Source: Dyella acidiphila
GTDB lineage: Bacteria; Pseudomonadota; Gammaproteobacteria; Xanthomonadales; Rhodanobacteraceae
Reading direction: 5' to 3'
Length of the DNA stretch: 64,000 nucleotides
Assembly (NCBI RefSeq): GCF_014863405.1
Contig: NZ_JACZZA010000008.1
Coordinates: 62,001-126,000 of the forward strand
The notes below the pieces were generated by a model, which was not told the origin of the DNA, searched no databases, and was given only the letters and a program-made list of their open reading frames with translations. The position numbers and the translations under genes were made by a program. This document shows, one piece after another, positions 36,912-45,464 of the stretch. Position 1 is the stretch's first letter; every line of letters begins with the position of its first letter.

Positions 36912-37580
36912 ATGCCGGTGAATCTGCTGCTAGTGGAAGACGACCTGATGCTGGCCGAAGCCATCTGCGATGGCGTACGGCAGCACGCTTGGGCGATCGA
37001 CCACGCCAGCAACGCCATGGCGGCGAAAACGGCCCTGGTCGAACATGCCTATGCCGCGGTGCTGCTGGATATCGGCCTGCCGGGCGAATCCGGTCTCACC
37101 GTGCTGCGCTTTCTGCGCGAACGCTACGACACGGTGCCGGTGATCATGCTGACGGCACGCGGCCAGTTGAGCGATCGCATCCGTGGCCTGGATGCGGGCG
37201 CCGACGATTACCTGGTCAAGCCGTTCCAGCTGGGTGAATTGCTGGCGCGGCTGCGCGCGGTGACGCGGCGCAGTGAAGGGCAGGTGGTGCCCACGCTCAG
37301 CCATGGCGAGGTGGTGCTGGATCCGGTGAAGCGGCGCGTGACCAAGGGTGGCGAGCACGTAGCCTTGAGTGCGCATGAGTACCAGGTGCTGCTCACCATG
37401 CTCAAGCGCAAGGGGCATGTGATTACGCGCGACGATCTGGAGCGCGCCATCTATGGCGACCGTGCGGCGGTGGGCAGCAATACCGTTTCGGTCTTCGTGC
37501 ATCAATTGCGGCGGAAGCTGGGCGACGAGGTGATCACCACCGTACATGGCCATGGCTACACCATCGGTGACGCGCCATGA
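36912..37580 (+). CDS. OmpR/PhoP-family response regulator (QseB/PmrA-like)
   Basis: A 222-aa response regulator. The receiver has LVEDD near residues 8-12, phosphoacceptor D53 in LLDIGLPGESG, and K in DDYLVKPFQLGELLARLRAV. The C-terminal winged helix ends VGSNTVSVFVHQLRRKLG. The start MPVNLLLVEDD is the standard N-terminus; 10 codons upstream are in frame but not conserved. The stop overlaps the kinase ATG (ATGA), so both are co-translated. The inducing signal is not evident from sequence. Confidence 0.95.
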   Translation: MPVNLLLVEDDLMLAEAICDGVRQHAWAIDHASNAMAAKTALVEHAYAAVLLDIGLPGESGLTVLRFLRERYDTVPVIMLTARGQLSDRIRGLDAGADDYLVKPFQLGELLARLRAVTRRSEGQVVPTLSHGEVVLDPVKRRVTKGGEHVALSAHEYQVLLTMLKRKGHVITRDDLERAIYGDRAAVGSNTVSVFVHQLRRKLGDEVITTVHGHGYTIGDAP

Positions 37581-38740
37581 AATCCCTGCAGTGGCGCATG
37601 CTGGCGGCCTTGGGCCTGGTGATCGCGCTGGCCTGGGGCATTTCCATCGCCATGTTCGCTTCCTATGTCACGGCGGGCCCTTCGAACGCGTGGCGCTCGG
37701 GGCTGTATTCGCTGGGCAATCGCCTGATCAGTGCGTTGCCGGACAAGTGGAACGTTGCGCAAACCGCGCCTGCCGGCAGCGCAGAGCACCCGCTGGCGCA
37801 TGCGTCGGCTGCGTCAAAAACCATCAGCGAACCGGCCAGCATGCTCACCGCGATGTTCCTCAACACGATCGAGCTGGCCATTGTCGGCGTGCTGATGTGG
37901 TGGGCGGTGGTGACGTCGCTGCGCCCGTTGCGGGCGATGTCGGAAGAGATCGCGCGGCGCAAGGCGTTCGATTCGGAACCCTTGTCGGCGGAGAAAGTGC
38001 CGGACGAATTGCGTCCGCTGATCCTGGCCTTCAATGCACTGCTGGCGCGGGTGGATAACGCCATGCGCGCAGAGCGCCAATTTATCGCCGATGCAGCGCA
38101 CGAACTGCGCACGCCGCTGGCGGCCTTGCAGATGCAGGGCGAAGTGGCGTTGCGCGCAGCGACGCCGGAGCGCAAGAACGAGGCGCTGCGGAAGTTGCTG
38201 GATGTGTCGCAGCGCACTCATCGCCTGGCCGATCAATTGCTGGATCTGGCCCGGCTCGATGCGGGCCTGCATGCCACCGGGCTGGATGACGTCGATCTGA
38301 TGGCTCTGTGCCGCCATGTGCTCGATGAGTTTGCGGTGCAGGCGGCCGCGCAGGATACCCGGCTGCAGTTGTCCGGCGCGGCGTGCCTGGTGCGCTGCGA
38401 TGTGGACGAGATGGGCATTCTGATCCGCAACCTGGTCGACAACGCGCTGCGGCACGGCCGTCCATCCGGCGTGGTCGAAGTTCGCTGCGGCGATACGGAT
38501 CGCGAGGGTCGCCGCCACCCCATGCTGGAAGTAGCCGATGACGGTCCGGGTGTGCCGGAGGCGGAGCGCGAGGCGATTTTTACGCGCTTCTATCGCGCGT
38601 CGGCGGCGGCCACGCAAGGCAGCGGCATCGGTCTTTCGCTGGTAGCGAGCATTGCCCGGTTGCACGATGCGACCATCGAAACCGGCCCGGGCGAGCTGGG
38701 GCAGGGCTTGCGCATTCGCATCCTGTTTCCGGCGCGATGA
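37577..38740 (+). CDS. Sensor histidine kinase (QseC/PmrB-like)
   Basis: A 387-aa inner-membrane kinase with two membrane segments (MLAALGLVIALAWGISIAMF near residue 8-27 and IELAIVGVLMWWAVVTSL near 97-115) enclosing a short ~70-residue periplasmic sensor. HisKA contains phosphoacceptor H175 in IADAAHELRTPLAAL, and HATPase has IRNLVDNALRHG and VADDGPGVPEAERE with GSGIGLSLVASIA. It is the cognate kinase of the overlapping OmpR-type regulator. The periplasmic part is too short to suggest a ligand. Confidence 0.94.
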   Translation: MKSLQWRMLAALGLVIALAWGISIAMFASYVTAGPSNAWRSGLYSLGNRLISALPDKWNVAQTAPAGSAEHPLAHASAASKTISEPASMLTAMFLNTIELAIVGVLMWWAVVTSLRPLRAMSEEIARRKAFDSEPLSAEKVPDELRPLILAFNALLARVDNAMRAERQFIADAAHELRTPLAALQMQGEVALRAATPERKNEALRKLLDVSQRTHRLADQLLDLARLDAGLHATGLDDVDLMALCRHVLDEFAVQAAAQDTRLQLSGAACLVRCDVDEMGILIRNLVDNALRHGRPSGVVEVRCGDTDREGRRHPMLEVADDGPGVPEAEREAIFTRFYRASAAATQGSGIGLSLVASIARLHDATIETGPGELGQGLRIRILFPAR

Positions 38741-38871
38741 GGTTGGCCGCGCACATGGGCCAACCCTAATCAATTCCTAAAAACCGTTCCCTAGCATCTT
38801 CATCAAGGAGCCGCCCCCATGCGCTCCCTGCGCGCCACGGCGCGCTTCCCCACCAAGACTAGGAACGCATC

Positions 38872-39537
38872 ATGCAGGTCACCTCCAGGGCTTCGTGCCT
38901 TTTGCTGCTCGGCGCGGCCAGCGCGCTGGCCGGTTGTGCCTCGCCGCAGCCAAAGCCGTATCAGGATATTCAGTCATCGAGCTATCTGAGCCCGAATGAG
39001 CAGAGCCGGCGCGGCCACGAGCCTTACGCCTACACCGCCGACGTCGACTGGAAGCGCTACCGCAGCTTCGTGATGGATCCGGTGACGATCTACCGCGGCG
39101 CCGACAATCAATTCAACCCGAAGATTACCGAGCAGGACAAGCAAGAACTGGCCAGCTACATGCAGCAGCAGTTCGAGAGCAAGCTGCGCCAGCGCTTCGA
39201 GCAGGCGCCGGTACCGGTCGACGGCACGCTGCGCATCCGCGTAACGCTTACCGGCGCCAAGGGCACCACCAAGTTCCTCTCCACCTGGACGCGCATGGAT
39301 CTGGGCGGCGCGCCGATCAACACCGTGCAGGCCATCCGCGGTCGCGAAGGGCTGATGACGGGTTCGGTGAGCTATGCGGTGGAAATCTACGATGCGTCGA
39401 GCCAGAAGCTGCTGAAGGCGTACGTAGACAAGCAGTATCCCAATGCCATGAACATCGGCGCCACCTTCGGCAAGCTCGGTGCTTCCAAGCGCGGTATCGA
39501 CAAGGGCGCGGACAGCCTGCTCGCGAGCCTGCAGTAA
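38872..39537 (+). CDS. DUF3313-family lipoprotein
   Basis: A 221-aa lipoprotein with lipobox LAGC (Cys22), so membrane anchored. The mature part has the layout of DUF3313 proteins: YTADVDWKRYRSFVMDPVTIY, a helical ASYMQQQFESKLRQRFEQ and LRIRVTLTGAKGTTKFLSTW. Function of the family is unknown. It follows the two-component pair by 131 bp in the same direction, and could be part of the same response. Another very small lipoprotein gene follows 27 bp later. Confidence 0.8.
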   Translation: MQVTSRASCLLLLGAASALAGCASPQPKPYQDIQSSSYLSPNEQSRRGHEPYAYTADVDWKRYRSFVMDPVTIYRGADNQFNPKITEQDKQELASYMQQQFESKLRQRFEQAPVPVDGTLRIRVTLTGAKGTTKFLSTWTRMDLGGAPINTVQAIRGREGLMTGSVSYAVEIYDASSQKLLKAYVDKQYPNAMNIGATFGKLGASKRGIDKGADSLLASLQ

Positions 39538-39564
39538 ACCTTACCCATCATTACAAGAACAACA

Positions 39565-39711
39565 ATGAAAAAGATTCTTCTTCTTGGTATTGCCTGTGCG
39601 CTGGTGCTGGGCGGCTGCGTTACGGTGGAGCGGCGCGATCATTACGATCATGATCATTACGATGATTGCTTGCGCGATCATGGGCCGCGTTATTGCGAAC
39701 GTTGGCGGTAA
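39565..39711 (+). CDS. Small His/Asp-rich lipoprotein, 48 aa
   Basis: A short gene starting MKKILLLGIACALVLGGCVT, a complete lipoprotein signal with lipobox LGGC. The mature 30 residues are rich in His, Asp, Tyr and Arg (RRDHYDHDHYDDCLRDHG) with two further Cys, which may bind metal. It follows the DUF3313 gene closely in the same orientation. The strong signal sequence makes it a credible gene despite its length; no family name is known to me. Confidence 0.7.
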   Translation: MKKILLLGIACALVLGGCVTVERRDHYDHDHYDDCLRDHGPRYCERWR

Positions 39712-39728
39712 CGACGCCGCCGAATCGC

Positions 39729-39758
39729 GTAGGTTGGGTTAGCGCAGCGTAACCCAAC
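39729..39758. repeat. Palindromic dispersed repeat, copy 2
   Basis: Identical in the 30-bp core to the copy after secA. It forms an inverted pair with copy 3, 26 bp downstream, so the two together could fold into one long hairpin. Confidence 0.8.
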
Positions 39759-39784
39759 AGATCTCCACCAAAGGAACGGGCATT

Positions 39785-39814
39785 GTTGGGTTACGCTGCG
39801 CTAACCCAACCTAC
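39785..39814. repeat. Palindromic dispersed repeat, copy 3 (inverted relative to copy 2)
   Basis: GTTGGGTTACGCTGCGCTAA reading on the plus strand, the inverse of copy 2. The pair fills the gap after the small lipoprotein gene and could act as a terminator. Confidence 0.8.
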
Positions 39815-39942
39815 CTCGACCTTTCCAGGTCTGCGCTTTGTTGTGCGGCCAAAACGCGGCACGTTGGCGATTGGCAACGTGCCGCAAAAGACGCGTCCGT
39901 AGCTGACGCGTCCATGACTTCGGTCATACGCGTACGCGCGGC

Positions 39943-40278
39943 TCAGTCACTCAGCGCTTGATGTCTGCTTGCATACGTACTCAGCAGGTGCATAGCGGTG
40001 CATAGGCCGTAGCACTGGGCTGCGTCGAGTGGCAGCGGGCCTGCGAGGGGATGGTCGCTCGAACCGGGTGGCATGCGATAGTCGCGGTTGGCGATCAATA
40101 CGCTTTCAATGGCCTGCACGGCCAGCGCGTACGGATCCTCCGGCGGCGGCTCGGGACGCCGCACACCGCGGCGCGGCTGTTGCCATGGGAGCGCCTCGGC
40201 AGGCGGTGAGGTGACGTCGAAAATTCGACCACGATGGTCGAGGGGGCACGTAGGTGCCGTATGATCCGGGCAGGCCAT
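39943..40278 (-). CDS. Hypothetical protein at the edge of the T3SS region
   Basis: An 111-residue protein, starting MACPDHTAPTCPLDHRGR, with a Pro-rich middle and a helical C-terminus (LDAAQCYGLCTAMHLLSTYA). No signal peptide or known motif. The start is set by AGGAG six nt upstream. It lies downstream, on the same strand, of the large LysM protein gene with a 422-bp gap. I assign no function; the C-terminal Cys/His positions may only reflect composition. Confidence 0.5.
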   Translation of the reverse strand: MACPDHTAPTCPLDHRGRIFDVTSPPAEALPWQQPRRGVRRPEPPPEDPYALAVQAIESVLIANRDYRMPPGSSDHPLAGPLPLDAAQCYGLCTAMHLLSTYASRHQALSD

Positions 40279-40700
40279 GATCAACTCCTTTGAAGTTGGT
40301 TGTGGTTTAGCGGGTCGTGGGAGCGTCTACTCCCACGGCCCGCGCAGCCTTGCATCGCTGCAAGCATCGTCGGCGGTACCTCTGCGGGTGAATACACCGA
40401 CGACGCCACACCATAACAAGGCACCGCCTGGGACGTATGTAGGACATTGGCTGACAAAGCTGTGCGTAACACCTACACAGCGCGGCCCGAATCCACCGTT
40501 GCTTGAGGCGCGTCTTGGAACGGTGGTGCACCGCCGAGTGAGTGTCCCGGCGTGGCGGGTTGCGGCTATCTCCGCCAGGCAGCATTCGGTGCCGCGTTTA
40601 CTCGCTACTTTGGCGTGGCGCCCAGCCGATATCGCGGGTGAAGCCGATGCAACGTGCTTGCACCGGCTTGCCGCGTTGCGCTGTGACAGCGTTCCTGCAA
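40279..40700. other. Intergenic region, 422 bp
   Basis: No gene identified. A perfect 8-bp inverted repeat (CGTGGGAG-N6-CTCCCACG) at 40316-40337 could form a hairpin in the leader of the 39943-40278 gene; it lacks a T-run, so it is not a typical terminator. Small open frames here are unconvincing. Confidence 0.5.
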
Positions 40701-43700
40701 CTACGCCGCCGGTAGCTGATCGGCGCCGATCACCTTCAGCAACTGATCGATCTGATACGCCGACTGCGGCGCAATCACCCCGATATCGCCCGAGCGCGGT
40801 GCCACCGTGATGACGTGATCGTTGTTGCCGACGGCGTAGGCATTGTCCTGCACGCCATCGACGCCGCCGAGATTGGCCACATCGCTGAAACGGCCCGTCT
40901 GACTCATCGCCTGATTGAAGTTCTGGTCGCTGGCTGCGTTGGTGGCGGCGAAGTTGCTGATATTGCCCTTGCTGTAATCCAGCTCGGCGTTGAGGTTCTG
41001 CACCAGCGAATCGAGCTGGTTGGGTGTCTGGCCGTTGATGGTGTGGGCGCCGCTGAGGGCGTTGGCATCGGGTGTGGCGGCCAGCTGGTTGACCCAGTTG
41101 ACGAAGGCGTTGCGCTGGTCGGCGTTCTGCAGGTTGTAGCCCTTGTCCTGCGCGTACTTGGTCAGCAGCATCAGCGGGCTGCTGCCCGGCGTGCTGAGCG
41201 AAGGATTGTTGCTGGTCTGCGCCAGCAGATCCCATTGCGCATTCTGGCTGAGGCCGCCGTAGCCCAGATCCTTGAGGAAGCTCTGCTGGGTGGTGATGCT
41301 GGGCGGATGCGCGCCGCCGCTGAAAAACAGCTGGCCTACCGAGATCAGGCTGGAACCCCACATCAGCGCACCGGCAATCGGATCGAGGAAGCTGGCGGCG
41401 CTGTCGGTGATGATGCCGCGTGCGCCCAGTGCCATCAGCGCGCTCTCGACCGTGTCGGATTTCAGGCCGCTGGCGGCGAGGTTCATGCCCACGCTCACCG
41501 TGCCGACGGTATTGCCGCCGCTGAGGTCGCTGCCGAGGCTTTGCAGATTGGTGATCAGGCCGACGCTGTTGAGCAGCTTGCCGGTGAGCTGGCCCATGGC
41601 ATTGCTGCCGTCGCCGAAGGCGGCAATCGATTTGAGGAACGGGTTGCTGGGGCTGGCGTTGTTGAAGACGGTGCCGGCCACGCTCTTGGACAGGCCCAGC
41701 GCATCGCAGCAGGCGCTGAACACATTGCCGGCGCTGGGGCTGTTATAGGCGGTGATGCTGTCCTTGAGCAGGCCGAAGGTGCTGAGCGTCAAGGCCAGGC
41801 TCTTGGTCATCGGCTGGGCGTTGCTGGCGAATTGCTTGAGGTTGCCGGTAACGGTGGCTTCCATGTCTTCGCCGGCGGCGCCGGGCTGGAACAGCTGCGA
41901 GAGCTTGGTGATGTTCTCTTCGTTGATGCCGGTAAGGCTGGCCATGGTCGGGTGCTGCTGTACGAAACTCTCCAGGCTGTTGCGCACCGCCTGGCTGAAT
42001 TGCGGCGTGCCCGGCGTAAGACCGGACAAGCTGGCCAGCAACTGGGGCTGGTACTGCGTCTGCATATACGTCTGCGCGATGGCGCCGGCCAGGCTGGAGC
42101 CGCCGGTGACGCCACCGCCCAGCGTTTTCGCGGTGCCGAGGAATTGCAGCAGCGCATTCGCCTGCGAACCATCCGTGCCCAGCACGGCGGTGGGATTTCT
42201 TTGCAGCGCGAAGCCCAGCGCCTGCTGCACGGAACTGTTGCCGGCCAGGCTCTTCAAGGTGGAGTCCACCTGCGAGCTCTTCAGTCCGGGCGGCAGGTTT
42301 TCCAGCTGAGTGATGTCGTTGGCCAGAAACTGCCCGGAGTTCTGCAGCGTAATCTGATCCTGCTTGTACGCGCTTTGCCAGGCAGGCCCCTGCTGGTTGA
42401 TGTAGTTCTGCACCGCGGTATTGAGTTGCTGCTGCGAGGCGTTGGCGCCGAAGTTGGAGACCAGCCAGTTGAGGTCGGCGGTTTTGCTTTGGTAGTCGCT
42501 CAAGGCCTGTGTGACGCTGGTGGTATAGCTGCCGCTGGAGGTGGCGACATTGTTCACGGCCGAGCAAACGTCGTTGATGATGCCTTGCGCGTCTTTGCTG
42601 TCGCCGCCGGCCTGCACTTGCTGGGCGATGGCGATGGCCAGTGCGGGCGATGCCTGCGTATTGATATCGGTGGGCGGCGCACCGAGTTCGGCGGTCAGAT
42701 TCAGATATTGCGAATACGCACTGGGCGGCACGTTGGCTGCTTGTAGCGCGCCGACGATCTGCTGCGCAGTCTGCTGGGTGAATTGAGTGGCTGCGGGCGT
42801 GTTGCTGCCGAGCGAATCGGCGATGCGCGACATCGATTGGAAATTGCGGCCCAGCCAGGTTTGCAGTTGTTGCTGGCCGGCGGCACCGGCTTGCGCGCCG
42901 GGGGGCAGGGTGCTGGTCAATACATTGGAAATCAGCTGCTGCGTCTGCGGCAGTTTGACGATATCCGCGGCAATGCTCGGCGGCAGGCCGTTATAGAGGC
43001 CCGGGCGCCCATTCACCATGTCAGCCAGATCGGAGAGATTCTGCTGTGCCTGGTTTTCCCAGTTGGCCACGGCGCCGGTGCCGCTGCCTTGCGGCGGCAG
43101 GTTGGCGCTGCTGCTGACGGTGGCGTCGACAAACTGGTTCAACAGCGGCTGGTAGCGCGGATCGTTGCGCACGGCGGCGACTACATCCGGCGGCTGACCG
43201 GCCAGGGCGTTGGCGAACTGGTTTTCGCGCGTGCCCAGATTGCTGTTGTCGGCCGAAGGCGCGGATACCTGGCTGAAGATCTGGTCCACGCTGGTCGCCT
43301 GGGGCGCATTCAACGTGCTGGCGGCCTGGTTCAGTCCGGTTTGTGCCGAACCGTTGTTGGCAAATGATGCGAGAGCGCCATAGTGCTGCACCAGGCTGTT
43401 GATCTCGTTCGCGTCGGGCGCGGCACCGGCGCGCTGGTTGGCGGCGGCCTGGAATTCCAGCGCCTGGTTGAGCTTGGTCTGCGCCTGGTCGAGATTCAAT
43501 TGCAGCCCCGGATCGCCCGGATTGTTGCCCGAATGCGCGGCTATGTATTCGCTGTTGCGCGTGCTGGTGGCAACTTGCTCGTAGTTGTTGAGCGCCTGCA
43601 CCACGGGATCGCTGGCTGCCGTATCGCTGTCATCCGACGGCGCTGGCAATTGCAGCTCCTGGCCAGGGCGGATCACCACGGCATGCGGGTGATCCAGATC

Positions 43701-43856
43701 CAGCTGATTGAGCTGGGCCAGCGCCTGCACCGTGGTGTGATTGGCCTGGGCGATGCTTTCCAGCGAATCGCCGGCTTTCACCTGATAGGTGGCGGGCTTG
43801 GGTGCGGGTTGCTGCGGCGGGGTGTAGCTGCCGCCTCCAATGGCGTAGATGGTCAT
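40701..43856 (-). CDS. Giant LysM-domain protein, candidate T3SS-associated secreted protein
   Basis: A 1051-aa protein with no Sec or Tat signal. A LysM domain occupies about residues 23-70 (YQVKAGDSLESIAQANHTTV), normally a peptidoglycan or glycan binder. The rest is rich in Ala, Ser, Gln and Asn, mostly helical, with hydrophobic stretches late in the protein (MTKSLALTLSTFGLL; FLDPIAGALMWGSSLISVGQLFF). It looks unlike house-keeping LysM enzymes; no catalytic domain is visible. A TAGGG-N5-CCT operator-like site lies 126 bp upstream, shared with T3SS genes. A type III substrate is inferred from context, composition and absence of another export signal. The start MTIYAIGGGSYTPPQQ follows a GGAGTTCC-like SD region. 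Confidence 0.65.
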   Translation of the reverse strand: MTIYAIGGGSYTPPQQPAPKPATYQVKAGDSLESIAQANHTTVQALAQLNQLDLDHPHAVVIRPGQELQLPAPSDDSDTAASDPVVQALNNYEQVATSTRNSEYIAAHSGNNPGDPGLQLNLDQAQTKLNQALEFQAAANQRAGAAPDANEINSLVQHYGALASFANNGSAQTGLNQAASTLNAPQATSVDQIFSQVSAPSADNSNLGTRENQFANALAGQPPDVVAAVRNDPRYQPLLNQFVDATVSSSANLPPQGSGTGAVANWENQAQQNLSDLADMVNGRPGLYNGLPPSIAADIVKLPQTQQLISNVLTSTLPPGAQAGAAGQQQLQTWLGRNFQSMSRIADSLGSNTPAATQFTQQTAQQIVGALQAANVPPSAYSQYLNLTAELGAPPTDINTQASPALAIAIAQQVQAGGDSKDAQGIINDVCSAVNNVATSSGSYTTSVTQALSDYQSKTADLNWLVSNFGANASQQQLNTAVQNYINQQGPAWQSAYKQDQITLQNSGQFLANDITQLENLPPGLKSSQVDSTLKSLAGNSSVQQALGFALQRNPTAVLGTDGSQANALLQFLGTAKTLGGGVTGGSSLAGAIAQTYMQTQYQPQLLASLSGLTPGTPQFSQAVRNSLESFVQQHPTMASLTGINEENITKLSQLFQPGAAGEDMEATVTGNLKQFASNAQPMTKSLALTLSTFGLLKDSITAYNSPSAGNVFSACCDALGLSKSVAGTVFNNASPSNPFLKSIAAFGDGSNAMGQLTGKLLNSVGLITNLQSLGSDLSGGNTVGTVSVGMNLAASGLKSDTVESALMALGARGIITDSAASFLDPIAGALMWGSSLISVGQLFFSGGAHPPSITTQQSFLKDLGYGGLSQNAQWDLLAQTSNNPSLSTPGSSPLMLLTKYAQDKGYNLQNADQRNAFVNWVNQLAATPDANALSGAHTINGQTPNQLDSLVQNLNAELDYSKGNISNFAATNAASDQNFNQAMSQTGRFSDVANLGGVDGVQDNAYAVGNNDHVITVAPRSGDIGVIAPQSAYQIDQLLKVIGADQLPAA

Positions 43857-43982
43857 GGCGGAACTCCTCGGTGTACTGGCCATGCCTGGCCAGCGGCGCA
43901 CGTAGCAATCGAGTGGGGTGACGGCGATGGGGATCGCCCGTGTTCGACACAGCATGAGCATCGGCCGCGCGCGTGCGTGCAG

Positions 43983-44004
43983 CAATTAGGGTTTTCCCTG
44001 GGGC
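43983..44004. promoter_or_regulatory. T3SS-region operator-like palindrome, site 1 (LysM gene)
   Basis: Carries TAGGG-N5-CCTGG in the same register as four other sites in the T3SS region. It lies 126 bp upstream of the LysM protein start on the minus strand, in the divergent region shared with the 44251 gene. Confidence 0.55.
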
Positions 44005-44053
44005 CGTGGCGAAATGTTGCGATCGCAAGAACATCGCTTGCGGGCATGGGGAA

Positions 44054-44081
44054 AACCCTAGCCTAGGGTTCGGCCTAGTTG
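44054..44081. promoter_or_regulatory. T3SS-region operator-like palindrome, site 2 (filament-like gene 44251)
   Basis: Contains CCTAGGG-N5-CCTAGTT in register with the other sites (44060-44081), and overlapping it a perfect palindrome AACCCTAG-C-CTAGGGTT (44054-44070). It lies 170 bp upstream of the 44251 start. Confidence 0.6.
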
Positions 44082-44250
44082 GCCTGCGGCAGGCGGCTTT
44101 TGATACTTCGCCAAGGTCTGGCAGCTCTGGACCGCCTTACTACCGATCTTCATCAGTGCTGGATGTGTCGCAGGCAGGGAGGCCAGGCGCGGATCCGACG
44201 CAGCACGATCGGTCGATTTGCGACTCCCCATCCTTGCAGAGGGCAAAACC

Positions 44251-44637
44251 ATGACTGTCTCCCCCATCTACGCTTCATCCGTCAATACGCTTGCCAGCGC
44301 CGGCATGACTCGTGCGGAAGCCACCGAAGTGGTGCGCAACGCGCTGAGCAATTTCCAGCAAGACGCATCCGAGCCGCTGATCAATATGCTGATGAACAGC
44401 AGTAGCAGCGGCGGTTCGGGCGGCTGGCTGGAAGCGCTGGCCAAGGCGCTCGGCGACAAGTTGAACCAGGCGGCCAACACGCTCAAGACCAATGCCGGCA
44501 ACGTCAACTCGGACGATCCGGGCCAGACCACCCAGCTGAGTGCGGAAGCGGAAGAATTCAGCCAGATGATGGATGCCTTCAACAACATCATCAAGACGCT
44601 GGGCCAGTCGCTCGATACGATGGTGCAGAAGCAGTAA
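44251..44637 (+). CDS. Small secreted filament-like protein, paralogue of 59485 gene
   Basis: A 128-aa protein without a Sec signal. A Ser/Gly-rich stretch is followed by GGWLEALAKALGDKLNQAAN and a helical C-terminus, EEFSQMMDAFNNIIKTLGQS, ending MVQKQ. The WxEALAKAxG segment and the terminal GQxLxTxxQKQ match the protein encoded at 59485-59880 inside the sct operon, so the two are paralogues. The Ser-rich head, helical tail and lack of cysteine fit extracellular T3SS filament, needle or EspA/SseB-like proteins. Which of these it is cannot be settled by eye. It is preceded by a putative operator. Confidence 0.65.
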   Translation: MTVSPIYASSVNTLASAGMTRAEATEVVRNALSNFQQDASEPLINMLMNSSSSGGSGGWLEALAKALGDKLNQAANTLKTNAGNVNSDDPGQTTQLSAEAEEFSQMMDAFNNIIKTLGQSLDTMVQKQ

Positions 44638-44715
44638 TCACGCCATGTGAATCCAGGGGCCGGGATACTGCGCGTATCCCGGCTTTCTTTTTATGTGCTG
44701 ATGGACTCGCATCCC

Positions 44716-45387
44716 ATGTTTACTTTGCGCGGTTGGGTATTCCTGTTGGCCGCCGGCCTGTTGTTGCCGCTGCATGCGCAGGCGGCAGGCCTGGGCAGCA
44801 GCGATATGGAAGGTGTGTGCCTGGTGAAGGCTTTCAGGATCGGCGTAGGCGGCATGCGCCTGCCGACCTGGCGCCCGTATCTGTTGTTGAAGGACGGCAG
44901 CGCTTATGAGAATCCCAAGCTGGCGCCGGAGCTGATCGACCCGGTGCAATCGCGCGAGAGCGAAGCGCGCCGCTGGGGCAGCTGGACAGCACAGGGCGGC
45001 GACAAGGCGCTGAGCATGCCGGGCCGCAATCCGATGGTGAGCGCGCAATGCCTGCCGCCGGCGGCCGCGGGTATGAGCCTGCAGGGTAGCTACAAGCATG
45101 TGGGTGGCGGCGGTACGGCGATTGCCGGCGGGCATGCCTCGTTTATGCGCAGCAATACGTATCAGTTTTCGCCGGATGGCAGCTTCAGCTACAGCGGCAG
45201 CGGCGGGCTGATCTCGCCGGGCGCTTCGACCACCGCCAACAGCGCGCGCAGCGGTCATTACCAGGTTCACGACTACGCAATCGACCTGCGCTACGACGAC
45301 GGCAGTCAGGCACAGCTGTTCTTTTACGCCGATGGCGGCAAGCTGCTGCATATCGGCGACGAGGATTACGTGCCGGCGGCGGAATGA
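44716..45387 (+). CDS. Secreted hypothetical protein with lipocalin-like C-terminal half
   Basis: About 223 residues with a signal peptide (MFTLRGWVFLLAAGLLLPLH, cleavage after AQA). The mature protein has a C-terminal half reading LQGSYKHVGGGG, NTYQFSPDGSFSYSGSGG, RSGHYQVHDYAIDLRYDDGS and AQLFFYADGGKLLHIGDEDY, a regular beta pattern seen in lipocalin-like or envelope proteins. Function unknown. An ATG 15 bp upstream (44701) would add a less typical N-terminus; no clear RBS distinguishes them. It follows the filament-like gene by 78 bp. Confidence 0.65.
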   Translation: MFTLRGWVFLLAAGLLLPLHAQAAGLGSSDMEGVCLVKAFRIGVGGMRLPTWRPYLLLKDGSAYENPKLAPELIDPVQSRESEARRWGSWTAQGGDKALSMPGRNPMVSAQCLPPAAAGMSLQGSYKHVGGGGTAIAGGHASFMRSNTYQFSPDGSFSYSGSGGLISPGASTTANSARSGHYQVHDYAIDLRYDDGSQAQLFFYADGGKLLHIGDEDYVPAAE

Positions 45388-45390
45388 GCT

Positions 45391-45412
45391 TTCCTAGGGA
45401 AATTCCCAGCTA
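45391..45412. promoter_or_regulatory. T3SS-region operator-like palindrome, site 3 (acetyltransferase)
   Basis: CCTAGGG-N5-CCCAG in register with the other sites, and GGGAAATTCCC forms a strong internal palindrome. It lies 52 bp upstream of the acetyltransferase start. It is the most degenerate of the five sites on the right side. Confidence 0.45.
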
Positions 45413-45464
45413 GGCGCGGCGCCTGCTTGCAGGCGTAATGCACGGCAAGGAGAACGGGACTGTC

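Noticed and set aside
40316-40337. Perfect 8-bp inverted repeat as a terminator
   Set aside because: No T-run follows on either strand; it is kept only as a possible hairpin in the intergenic entry.
40815-42746. A 643-codon plus-strand frame opposite the LysM gene
   Set aside because: Antisense shadow: Gly/Ala/Val/Leu/Gln-rich with no motif, no plausible start context, while the minus strand has a LysM domain and an operator-like upstream region.
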